A stretch of 64,000 nt of DNA from Megalonaias nervosa (lineage: Eukaryota > Mollusca > Bivalvia > Unionida > Unionidae). The notes under the pieces were generated by a model. That model saw only the letters and a program-made list of their open reading frames with translations. It was not told where the DNA came from and ran no database searches. The DNA lies in the NCBI GenBank assembly GCA_016617855.1, contig JAECUM010017526.1:24796-88795 (forward strand). The letters run 5' to 3'. Positions 26,210 through 36,683 of this stretch are shown here, piece by piece (the stretch's first letter is position 1; every line of letters begins with the position of its first letter). A program made the translations under genes and the position numbers.

Positions 26210-27005
26210 AACTAAATCTGTCAAATGTCGTTATTGACGTTGCTGATTTTGTTATATTATCAGCTACGAATTTTACTGCTTGTGGATGAATTTTATGATA
26301 TTTTCCAGCAGCTGTTATTGATTTAAATTTCATTTCTTCAGACGTTTCCAGATTTATCGAGATAATTGATTTAGAATATCTAACACCACCAGCATCTCCT
26401 CTTCTACTATTTTCTTGTTGTGTAACTAAATCTAAATTTTCTAGACGATTATCGGTTTTAATACCATTTTTATGGTCGATAACTAAACCATTAGGTATTA
26501 GTCCGTTAAAAGTTTCAAACACAAAACGGTGATTATAGTAACCAACAAAGTCTGTTTTTGTTCCACGTACATTAGTACTAAGATATCCACTATTATGTAA
26601 ATTTCCAATAGCTTTTTTTGTTTTTATATTTCGAATAATTCCCTTATCATTTGCCTCATATAGATCAAATATTGGGTGATGTTGAAATTCATCTTGTAAG
26701 CCTAAATTTTCGATATTATCATCAGCAACTGCGCCATTTGCTCTATATACTCGCTGTCCTTCTGGAATATCACCGACAAACAAGGTATAAATAAAATCTT
26801 TTCTAAACATTTCAATTCTTCTTGTATCATTACCTTTCACTGAAATTAAGATACCAATCGGTGTTGGTACGCCAATAGCTTTTTCGGTTGCTATGTTGAT
26901 AACAGAACCTAATGCATTTCCAGCATATAAGTTATACTTCGGATGTACATGATAAATCTCTTGCTCTTCCGCTGTCAGTGGTAGATATCTCAAGATTTCT
27001 GTCAT
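26193..27005 (-). CDS. HNH homing-type endonuclease with a degenerate N-terminal duplicate
   Basis: The intact 270-residue protein contains two similar halves. The N-terminal half has HPKYNLYAGNALGSVINI and later VYRANGAVADDNIENLGL. The second half has HPIFDLYEANDKGIIRNI and later VIDHKNGIKTDNRLENLDL with HR, DH and the two N of an HNH site. A NUMOD1-like segment (FKSITAAGKYHKIHPQ) ends the protein. The N-terminal half has lost the DH pair and is probably inactive or DNA-binding. The element A homologue (4696-5208) has only the active half. It probably acts as a selfish nuclease. Confidence 0.8.
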   Translation of the reverse strand: MTEILRYLPLTAEEQEIYHVHPKYNLYAGNALGSVINIATEKAIGVPTPIGILISVKGNDTRRIEMFRKDFIYTLFVGDIPEGQRVYRANGAVADDNIENLGLQDEFQHHPIFDLYEANDKGIIRNIKTKKAIGNLHNSGYLSTNVRGTKTDFVGYYNHRFVFETFNGLIPNGLVIDHKNGIKTDNRLENLDLVTQQENSRRGDAGGVRYSKSIISINLETSEEMKFKSITAAGKYHKIHPQAVKFVADNITKSATSITTFDRFSFRYDN

Positions 27006-27090
27006 TATATATATACAAAATTTTTTTATATCTCTAATTAAAAAAATTAAAAAATTTCAATTAAATAAACAATATTACTATATACATATA

Positions 27091-30000
27091 ATGCTGAAAT
27101 TGCGAGACATTGCTAAAAAGAGTATTATCAAATCCGAAAAAATTGCTTCGGCATTTTCAGGCTATGATAACAGTTATAAACTCGACGATCAGACCATATT
27201 AGCTAATTTTAGCTCTACAAATTTATATCATCTTTTACAACCTGTTATAGCTCAAGAACTTGCGGCTCATAAAAGCATCAAACTCATAGTCCAATATCAT
27301 ACGAATTTTATCAAAGTTACACGCAGTCGAAGATGTACTTGACGTAATTTTTGAAACAAAAAGTTTTGAGAGCGAAATCTCGGAGCCCTATTTAACAGCT
27401 AAATCGAGGAAGATATTAACTGGAACAAACATTGCCATGGTCGCCGATGAAATACATCAAGAAATAAACAAAAAACTAGAAGAATTTACTTCGTCAGGGT
27501 CAGGATGGAAATTCGAAATGATAAAAGCAGTTTTATTTCACACAGCAAAATATAACGTACTTCGCGGTAATTTGTACGTCGATCTTCCTCAAAAAATTAA
27601 GAACAAAAAGTGCTGTATAAATGTCAAAAACAACGATGACAAATGTTTCCAGTGGTCTATTCTTTCCGCAATGTTTCCCAAAGAACAAAATTCCGATCGC
27701 GTCAACAAGTATTTTCCGCACAAGAACGAACTCAATTTTGATGGCATCAACTTTCCAGTAGCAGAAAATCATATACCAAAGTTCGAAAAACAAAACGGTA
27801 TCTCAGTAAATGTTTTCGGACTAGACGAACGAGAAAACGTTTACCCTAGATATATCTCAGAAAATGCTTCGCAAAAGACAATAAATTTATTATTTTTTCA
27901 GGGACATTACTGTTGGATAAAAAACTTTAACGGATTAGTTGGCGGACAGTACAGTAAAAACAAAAACAAGAAATATTTCTGTTATAGATGTCTGCACGGC
28001 TTTACTAACAATGAAAGACTGCAAGAGCATCTCAAATACTGCGTTAATGTTCAAAAAATAACTATGCCTAGCGAAAAAGAAAAAATATTAAAATTTAAAA
28101 ATTATAATCATAAACTAAGTATTCCTTTTGTTATTTACGCCGATTTCGAGTGTCTACTCGTTCCCATAGCTGGAGCTGAAAATAATCCGAACAAATCAAG
28201 TACCAGAAAAATACAACAGCATATTCCTTGTGGTGTAGCTTATAAAGTAGTTTGTTGCGCCAGCGATAAATTTTCATCTCCGATAAGGTTATATAGAGGT
28301 GAAAATCCTGCCGTGTGGTTACTAAAAAATTTAATAGACGAAGTTAATACAATTTCTAACAGATTACTTAGAACAGCTCCGATCAGAATAACGTCTAAAC
28401 AACAACTCGACTTTGATGAGGCAGTTAATTGTCATATTTGCGAACAGTTGCTGGGGGACTCCAAGGTGCGAGATCACTGTCATTTGACCGGCCAATATCG
28501 CGGAGCAGCTCATAACAGTTGCAATTTGAAATTTCATGCTCCGGATTTTATTCCCATAGTTTTACATAACTTTCGTGGCTATGACAGTCACATCATTGTA
28601 GAAGCTTTTGGTGATAAAAACATTAAAGCTAAACTAAAATTGAATAACGTGATAAAATGTATTCCAAATAATTTTGAAAAGTTTATGTCGGTGACCCTCG
28701 GCAAATTACGGTTTATCGACAGCATGCAATTTATGGCAGCATCATTAGACGAGCTCGTTAAAGGCTGCAGTAATTTCAATAATCTGCGCAGCTGCTTCGG
28801 TGAAAACTATGTCGATCTGACCAAAAAAGGTATCTTTCCTTATGAGTACCTTGACGATTGGAGCAGATTTAATGAAACTTCTCTACCTAGCAAAGATAAA
28901 TTTTACTCGCAGCTCAAGAATGAAAACATCAGCGACGATGAGTATAAATATGCACAAGATGTGTGGAATAAATTTGCCAGTAAAACATTTGGCGATTATC
29001 ACGATTTATATCTGAAAACGGATGTATTATTGCTAGCAGATATTTTCGAGAATTTTCGTCAGGTTAGTCATGCAAATTACGGATTAGACCCTGTTGGTAT
29101 TATTCTGCTCCGGGGCTGTCTTGGGACGCTCTACTAAAAACTAGCAAAATAGAATTAGATCTCTTAACAGATGTCGATATGTTTAACTTTATTGAAAAAG
29201 GCATCAGAGGCGGAATTAGCGTCATAACAAAAAAATATGCAGCGGCTAATAATACATATTTGAAAAGTTATGATAAAAATCATCCGTCGAGTTACATTAT
29301 TTATTTAGATTGTGTGAATTTGTATGGGTGGGCCATGTCACAGTCAATGCCTTGCGGTGGGTTTCATTGGATAACTTCAAACCAATTTCTTAAAGAAACT
29401 GAAAAAAATCTTCCGAAAGATATTTCATACTTTGTTGAAGTTGATCTAGACTATCCCAGTTCGTTACATGATCTACATAACGACTATCCGTTTTGCGCAG
29501 AGTCGATGACGATTGATTACAGTTTATTATCGCCTGAACAACGAGCAATGACAACGGCAAAAAGTTCTATCGTTAACAAGTTAGTTCCAAATTTGTTAGA
29601 TAAAAGAAATTACGTCATGCATTACAAAAATCTAAAGCAAGCAGTAGATGCTGGACTAATTCTGAGAAAAGTCCATCGCGTGTTAAAGTTTAATCAGTCG
29701 CGGTGGATGGCGGATTATATTGACCTAAATACGAAACGTCGTGCCGTAGCTAAAACCGAATTTGAGAAAAACTTTTTCAAGTTAATGAACAACTCAGTGT
29801 TTGGTAAGACTATGGAAAATATACGCAGGAGAGTTTCGATTGAGATCGTTAATGATATCAATCGCAGAAATAAATTAGTTAGCGACGATGGTTTTGTTAG
29901 TATGAAAATATTTAATGAAAATCTTGCCGCAATACAACGACGAAAGACAAATTTAAAGTTAAATAAGCCAATCTATGTTGGTGCAGCTGTACTTGATATA

Positions 30001-30549
30001 TCAAAGTGGCTGATGTACGATTTTCATTATAATTTTACCAAAAAAATGTGGCCAGATTCGGAGTTGCTATTTACTGATACTGACTCTCTAGTATATAATA
30101 TAAATTGTGAAAATGTCTATCAGAATATTTACGATAATAAAGATTTGTTCGATTTATCAGATTATCCAACATGTAGTGAATTTCATGATAATTCTAACAA
30201 GAAAGTTATTGGAAAAATGAAAGATGAGTTTATGTTTGTACCTGTGAGAGAGTTTGTTGGACTAAGAAGCAAAATGTATGCTGTCATATTAGATGACAAT
30301 AAACTGACCAAGAAAGCTAAAGGTATCCCTCGCGGATATGTGAAAAAGATGATACATTTTGAGGATTTCAAAGCTGCTCTTAACAATAGCGTCAGTTTTA
30401 TTAAAACCAATGTAATTAGGACTAATTATCATAAGCTTGAAACGAATACAATTATAAAACGGGGACTAAGTAATTTCGATGATAAAAGGTATTGCAAAGA
30501 CGGACTTAATACTCTCGCACTTGGACATTATTTAAGTAATATTGTCTAA
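27091..30549 (+). pseudogene. polB: Protein-primed-type family B DNA polymerase (Polinton PolB), two frameshifts
   Basis: Three frames tile the gene: 27091-27342, about 27316-29137 and about 29098-30549, about 1150 codons in total, the usual size for Polinton PolB. The second frame has a C2H2-like finger (YCFRC-type, near 27975), exonuclease motifs YADFEC and HNFRGYDSH, an EndoVII-like zinc site (CHICEQLL, RDHCHLTGQYRG) and YHDLYLKTDVLLLADI. The third has motif A (YLDCVNLYGWAM), motif B (FFKLMNNSVFGKTM) and motif C (FTDTDSLVY). Frameshifts lie near 27315 and 29095, neither in a long homopolymer. It would replicate the element from protein-bound ends. Confidence 0.9.
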
Positions 30550-30560
30550 GCATCAGAATA

Positions 30561-31010
30561 ATGTTTGAAAATTTAACATTAGCCGATGGAGTTAATAGCA
30601 AAATAAAAAAAATAATGGTAAATAACCAACAATTATCATTTGAATTTAATGATGAAGTTTCAGGTATTTGTTTTAGTAAATTTGATAGAATAAAACTTTC
30701 TCTTATTAGAACAGACGATAGCGAGTATTTTCCGTATCTCGAAAATTTAAGAGATGCGCTTTCATCAAAATATGAAAATTTACACGATCCAATAAGCCAA
30801 GGTCAGTACACAAAAATCATCATAGACTTGGACAGGTCAAAAGTTTTTGCAAAAGGTAGCAAATATCTTCTAAGCAAATTAGCAATGAAAGAGCTATTCG
30901 AAAGTCGCCGTAAGGTATCTGGCAGAATTAAGTTTCTGTTATATAATTACGAAAACATGTTATACTTAATAGCGAATGTGGACATACTTTCCGTAGGATT
31001 AGAAATATAG
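30561..31010 (+). CDS. Unidentified protein downstream of PolB
   Basis: The intact 149-residue ORF begins 11 bp after the PolB stop. It has MFENLTLADGVNSKIKKIMV, DRIKLSLIRTDDSEYFPYL and YTKIIIDLDRSKVFAKGSKY. No motif or membrane segment is evident. Its tight position suggests co-expression with PolB, so a replication accessory is possible. Confidence 0.5.
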   Translation: MFENLTLADGVNSKIKKIMVNNQQLSFEFNDEVSGICFSKFDRIKLSLIRTDDSEYFPYLENLRDALSSKYENLHDPISQGQYTKIIIDLDRSKVFAKGSKYLLSKLAMKELFESRRKVSGRIKFLLYNYENMLYLIANVDILSVGLEI

Positions 31011-31788
31011 TTTTTAAAAAAGGGAGATAATAACGCTAGGGTTAGTTTAAAATCATTAACGAGTTGTCGAACATAAAATATATACTACGTATTTCTTAGT
31101 GAAATGTAAATATGACAGCATTTTTAAGACTTACAAATTCTGGTGCAGTTCTGTATTTGTTAAAATAACTAGAAATTTCCTTTACGTAAATAATAATACT
31201 GTAGATTTTCTCCCTAAGGCCAACCGTATATGACTTGATAAAATGCCAACATTACCAGATCTGGTTATATGTATCATGCGAGGGCATATTTTAGTCTGTG
31301 CAGTTTTGTTATTAATTAATTAGTGAAACAAACAAGAAAATCTATGATCTGCATAATGCTATTACATATTTTTGTCTGTAGTTTACTTCCACTTGCAAGA
31401 ACGCATATGCGGATACGAATTATTTGATTTCTTCTATGCAGTTCGCTCCAAACTGACAAAATAATAATACTGTATTCTTTGTTTACATAACATCCACTTA
31501 CAGGTTTCACAGAGTGCATAACAGGCAATCAATATTTTATTGTCTAGTGACTGGCTGTAGTTATTAGGTCTGTTATTGATTATTCCATGGTAACGGCGAA
31601 CAGAGAATTCTGTTAAGAAATCGGCTATACAGTATTATTCGTGTTATGCAGAATTATATATTTCTATATTTTTTGGAAACTGGAAAAATAAAATGTGGTT
31701 TTTGTTAAGAAAATCGAACACTGTAGTTTTTAGGACTACTGTGCTTTTGGTAACCATATGATAACTATTTTATCTCAAACACGTAAAT

Positions 31789-32070
31789 GCGTCCGATAGC
31801 TCAATTGATAGCGTGTTGAAACTCTCATCCGGGGGGTCGTGGTTCAAGACTCGTGAAAGACATATGCCTGCGGGGGCGATTTTAAGCCAAGATTTATAAT
31901 CTATTGGGGGCTCCAGCCCCCCCCCCGTCTTCAGAGTACACCAATCCACTACGTCAACACGTGGTGGATTCACTTTTGTGAATCACCCATTGGTTGATCA
32001 TTGGGGGTTGGTGTGCTGGCGTGAAGACGGCATTTCATCATATCATCATCATCATATCATCTCATCAAAA
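31789..32070 (+). mobile_element. tRNA-derived SINE-like insertion in element B
   Basis: The head has an A-box-like TAGCTCAATTGATAG and a B-box-like GGTTCAAGAC, as in Pol III promoters. A body follows containing an inverted pair (CCGTCTTCAGAGTACACCAA against TTGGTGTGCTGGCGTGAAGA), then a CATCAT-type tail. It is not a true tRNA because the acceptor arm does not pair. Confidence 0.5.
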
Positions 32071-32203
32071 ATATACAGCGGGGGCGATATGAGGTTGTGA
32101 CCTTGTGACTTCACTAAAGGGGTACCCCACACAAGGGCCATTCCAAAAGACAATCGCAAAACTAAAAATAAACCTAATGAGATTCCAGGTCACAAAGACT
32201 AAT

Positions 32204-32440
32204 CAGCCTTTGAGTTTCTAGGGTTTCGGTTACGGATATCTAGGAATTCTTGTAAGGCAATAAACAGAATCTGGTTGGTCACTAAAATAAGACCTACATG
32301 TGTATAAACAACCCTCTGAGTTTCTAGAGTTTCGGTTACGGATATTTAGGAATTCTTTCGGGGGCAAACAAAACCTACACGTACGGACAGCCCTCTGAGC
32401 CTCTAAAGTTTCGGTTTCGGATATTTAGGGGTTCTTTTGG
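32204..32440. repeat. Three imperfect repeats in the element B non-coding region
   Basis: The words CCCTCTGAG, TTTCTAGAG, TTTCGGTTACGGATAT and TTAGGAATTCTT recur in order at about 32206, 32312 and 32391. The period is 80-105 bp. A related copy lies in the non-coding region of element A at about 6874. Confidence 0.65.
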
Positions 32441-32492
32441 GGGTAAATGTCTAAACAAATATTCGGAACCTCATTAGGTTTATCTGATATAA

Positions 32493-32810
32493 CTATGGAA
32501 TGGTAGACCGAATGTCACCCCGCGCTGTATATTTTTGCTTAGAAATATCCTTATCAAATAATATATCGACCATGTTATCGATAAATGTCATCACATCATC
32601 TGCCCAACCCGTTATTCTCATATCATTTTCAGTCGCGAATAACCATACTGACCCATATTTCGGCGATATATGATAGCCTACATTTTTAATACAATCGCTT
32701 ATTATATTAGATTTTATACCAGTATATGCTGACGCTGCTTTGATCGAATTAAATCTTTTACAAAATCTATTTGTTAGATCAAATCCAACATGTCTTATTG
32801 AGTATGACAT
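32493..32810 (-). CDS. TIR-encoded small protein with NUMOD1-like segment, right copy
   Basis: The first 87 residues are nearly identical to the left copy (16139-16414). After the repeat boundary at 32550 the C-terminus differs (DISKQKYTARGDIRSTIP), giving 105 residues. See the left copy for the proposed role. Confidence 0.5.
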   Translation of the reverse strand: MSYSIRHVGFDLTNRFCKRFNSIKAASAYTGIKSNIISDCIKNVGYHISPKYGSVWLFATENDMRITGWADDVMTFIDNMVDILFDKDISKQKYTARGDIRSTIP

Positions 32811-33056
32811 TATATATATATATATATTTCATTCGTTTAATATAACATTTTGACTAATAAGTACGTAGTAGTAGATGTAGTTGATGCATCCTATCTCAGA
32901 GACACCCCTGCCCACAAAGCATATTTTTGTCAGAAAATGTGTTATCGTGTAAAAGTCATCATTTTGAGCTAACAAAGGCTGCTGACAAAAATGTTAACAT
33001 ACAACGTTTTGGGGGCAGGGGGGTCTCAGAGAGGATCATCAACTACATATACTACT
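32550..33056 (-). repeat. Right terminal inverted repeat of element B
   Basis: It is the inverted match of 15893-16399. The outer palindrome here is 32864-33056. The end reads CATATACTACT, followed immediately by a TA tract. Confidence 0.9.
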
Positions 33057-33070
33057 ATATATATATATAT

Positions 33071-33417
33071 GAAGTATCAGCAATATTTACCATGCTCAGA
33101 TTTTTATGTTTTCAAGATATAGTTAAACGATTATTACTCCTTTAGAAGATGACTAGAAGACAAACGACAATAAAACATAACGCAAGAAATATTGATAGAC
33201 ATTTGTGTGAGAGGAATAATGCAATAGCTGTAATAGGAAATTGCGTAAATGATATTCATACATTTACGAACGGGTAGTAGGTAAGTTCAGGGTATATTTC
33301 ATGAATAAGTAGCTAAACTTCCCTCGCTTTCGTGTGTTTATTTCTAAACGAGTAATAATCGTTTAACTATATCTTGAAAAATAAAAACCTTACCTTGGTA
33401 AATAATGCTGATACTTC
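33071..33417. repeat. Inverted-repeat unit directly beside element B
   Basis: Arm 33071-33139 (GAAGTATCAGCAATATTTAC...) pairs with 33350-33417 (...AATGCTGATACTTC) over about 68 bp with several mismatches. About 210 bp of unrelated sequence lies between. It is probably a MITE that was present at the insertion site. Confidence 0.7.
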
Positions 33418-34309
33418 ATAATGTCTATCACTTTCAAAGTCCTTAATTTCTACTGATTAAAAGGAGTAAATCGTATTAATGGCGAATATTCATTAGTGCC
33501 TGGATGATCGAAAAATCAGTACCAGTCCTCGTTAATGCGTTTATTTCTTTTTGTGGGCAATATTAGGACGCATGAATAAAACTTGTATGCTTATCGGTCA
33601 GATACCATGTTGGAGGTAAAATTGATGAACATTCTCCAGATAGAGACACTTTAGCATGTAGACTAGGTTCTCTTGTGTCTTAAGTATTTTCTACATCCTC
33701 TTAAAACACCATGGTCTCTTAGAAAACATTCTAGGATACAGTCTAGACCTTCCATGAAATACCACATTGAATCTGCATTAGAGCGCTGTGTATGAACTTT
33801 TCTAGAAGGTCTCGGAAAAATATAATTTGATTCAGTGTCTTGTATATGTTGATGTGCCTTCAAACAAATCAATATCTTTAGTAATAATTCGACCAGACAA
33901 GCATTAGATAACCAAATGGTTTATGGACCTGAGCATTTATCTTTTGGGGATTTGGGTATTTTGTTGGTCAGAATGAAAGTCTATAAATAGCCTCGGAAAA
34001 AGAAAATCCCAACGTCTCTTCCCCCGACCAATAAGTAAATGGTAGGTCCCATAAATTCACTGCTATATGTAATCCATTGTTTTGTTAGGAAAGAGACAAG
34101 CATTAAAATAAAGGTAGAAGGGAAGGTCAAGTATGGCTGGTAAACTATTTAAACAGAACAATTCTTGTAATTGTTGATCAGTTGTGAGATTTACTTAAAG
34201 GAAGAGAAAATCACCTGTATGTTTATTGTTTAGTTATCTTGAATACATATTTCACACACATTTACTTGCCCAGGTAGGTATTGTTGCATTTTTGGTACCT
34301 TGCACGTTT

Positions 34310-34646
34310 GTGTACGATCAATCTGATTATAATCAGATCGCCACTGTTATACACGAAGATCTGACAGCGACCGCTAAGGGGTCATGTTCTGGTAACATAT
34401 GTTATTACCATAATCGCTAATTTCATCAACCAATCAGATGACGCCTTGTATCTTCGCGTTTGGAGACTGAGCAGTGTGGATGAAGAGCATGAATGTGTAC
34501 CGAATGATCTGATTCACTTTCAGATTTTTGAAACCTGCATTTCCATTGGCTAATTCAAAGGTCACCAGAATATGACCCTTAAGCGGTCGTCGTCAGATCT
34601 TCACGTAGGATAGCGGAGGTCTGATTTTAATCAGATTGGTATACAC
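34310..34646. mobile_element. MITE with about 75 bp terminal inverted repeats
   Basis: The left arm (GATCAATCTGATTATAATCA, then GAAGATCTGACAGCGACCGC) pairs with the right arm (GCGGTCGTCGTCAGATCTTC, then TGATTTTAATCAGATTGG). A partial second copy is at 44608-44735, so the family is dispersed in this genome. Confidence 0.7.
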
Positions 34647-34770
34647 TTGAAGTAGACCTTACATGCCTGATGTATCAGAATGAACGTTCATGCCAAAACC
34701 TCTCGATAAAACACCGTGAATATAATCCCCCTAGAACTAATGCCACGTTAGATTGTTTTCACAGTTATGA

Positions 34771-34917
34771 GCGTAGCCTTGACTGTGACATCATATTGAC
34801 TCTTCTGAACGTAGCTTTGACTGCGACATCACTTTGACTCTTTTGAACGAAGCCTTGACTGTTACATCACACTGACTCTTCTGGGCGTAGCCTAGACTGT
34901 GGTATTACACTGACTCG
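34771..34917. repeat. 38 bp tandem repeat, about 4 copies
   Basis: GCGTAGCCTTGACTGTGACA recurs with changes at about 34771, 34809, 34848 and 34885, each followed by a TTGACTCTTCTG-type block. Confidence 0.75.
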
Positions 34918-36600
34918 TATATATGCATGACTGATAATAAGCCATTTTGGAGCACACACGAAAACCACATTACAAATGCAAGCATTCAATTCTACACTAA
35001 TCTGCGACTGACATCTTAACCAACTGGAACTTCTGTAACAAGCATATTTCGCCCACATCCATATATGAAAGTATAATTTGTACTGCACCAGTGTGCCACA
35101 TCAGTCAGTCAAGTGTGCTTTCCGGTATGGATTAATTTCGCATACATCCATATCACACTGGCTGAAATACGTTCCGGATTAATATAGTCGTGATGACTGC
35201 ATACAGTGTTCTACCGACAGACTGCCAAATTTACTAGTAGACATGAGACATCACAGTCGCTCATTCGAAGTACTCTTTTCAAAGCAATATGAATGGGCGA
35301 AGACCCACGTTGTTTTGAATACGAAAACAAAACCAATGTTCGTGAAAGACTAAAGAGGTAAAAATACACAAAGTTTCGAGATGCATGTTGAATGTACATG
35401 GTTATATCAGTGAATACAGGATATGCTGTTGTACCGTAATGTCAAGGTATTAATGAGACAACATTATGTAGACACCAAGATATTAAAAGAGTTATCTACC
35501 TTATACTGCAACCTTTACTGGTCTCTGTAAGTTGATTTTATTTGTTGAAACTGTAATATAAATATACTGAACAAGAAATCAATTATGTAGCATTTTTATG
35601 AATGTCCACATCGCTTCTTAATGAAAGCCCCCAATGCCTCCGTTACTTGCGAATAGTCATATATTCAAAATCATCTGAATAATACTGAATAATGAAAGAT
35701 ACTGGATTCAATTAAAACCAGATAATATAGACGTTTCATCACATTATGAGTCATGTAACTTCTCACTCGACCTGTAGAACCCGGGTATTTTTCACACGCT
35801 CGTAAATTAATCCGATGTTGATTTGCGACATCCGTGGGTCAACCGATTTTCAGTCGAAAGCTGGAACACAAGATTTGATGACCTCAAAATTGTAAGCGTA
35901 AGAAGCCAACAACAAGCAATGTTGGATACGGTAATGATCCGTACGTGATAAGCAATTCTCATTTTGTGTTTGGTATGATGTAGTACTCGGCCTAGCATTT
36001 ACGAGAATTTTTTCGTTAAAAGCACAACTGAAACGCGTTCTTTTTTAGAAGTCCATGTCGCATGCTTATCATTTAATATGGAAATCAAGAAAAGCTGGGT
36101 TTGTCTTCATCCAAAGTTCGTTTCTAAAAGCATTCCAGTGCCCCAGCTGATCACCAATATTCACCTTTTCTTCTCAGATGCGCTTTAGAAAAAAACAAGA
36201 AAGCGAATCTGCCTCTCTTCATTCGTTCTCTCGATTCAATTTTTCTGCCGAGTGCGAATGTTGTTATTACATTAGTCACTAATGGATTTGTCAACTATAT
36301 CACGTCACATCACTACTTTTGGAGCACTCCCGAAAAAGAACGGAATTACGAGCGACTTCGGTGGCTGAAGTAACGGGTAGCACCTCTAAATTCTAAACTG
36401 AATATTTGAACGTCGTTTAAACCTAACATTTTGATTATTTCAAGGAACGATGGTTGTTTTGACAAATCATTTCATTCCCTCCAAACATTGTTTAGATTGG
36501 AAGAATAGTGAATTTATGAAAAACGGAGGCATTAGGGCTTTAAGGCAAGATGTGCTTTTTTCTGTCTTATTTCCCTATCATTGCAATAGTTACAAAATCA

Positions 36601-36601
<1 letters not shown>

Positions 36602-36681
<80 letters not shown>
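36602..36681. repeat. (TA)n microsatellite
   Basis: An uninterrupted TA dinucleotide tract of about 80 bp. The long Ile/Tyr ORFs on both strands across it are artefacts. Confidence 0.95.

Positions 36682-36683
<2 letters not shown>

Larger units (their letters stand above)
31011..32549. other. Non-coding region of element B
   Basis: No gene is visible apart from the 3' end of the TIR ORF (down to 32493). Positions 31011-31788 show nothing recognisable. Positions 31789-32070 hold a tRNA-derived SINE, and about 32204-32440 hold three imperfect repeats related to a segment of element A. Confidence 0.6.
15893..33056. mobile_element. Element B: complete but decayed Polinton/adintovirus-like element
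   Basis: The element is 17.2 kb between terminal inverted repeats of about 507 bp (15893-16399 and 32550-33056) that begin AGTAGTATATGTAGTTGATG. It encodes integrase with chromodomain, protein-primed-type PolB, packaging ATPase, penton, major capsid protein, adenain-like protease, PLA2-like protein and fibre. It is inserted in a TA dinucleotide tract, so the expected 6 bp target duplication cannot be resolved. ATPase, penton, pVI-like, major capsid, fibre and HNH genes are open. PolB, the coiled-coil gene, the membrane protein and the PLA2-integrase join are interrupted. Confidence 0.9.
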
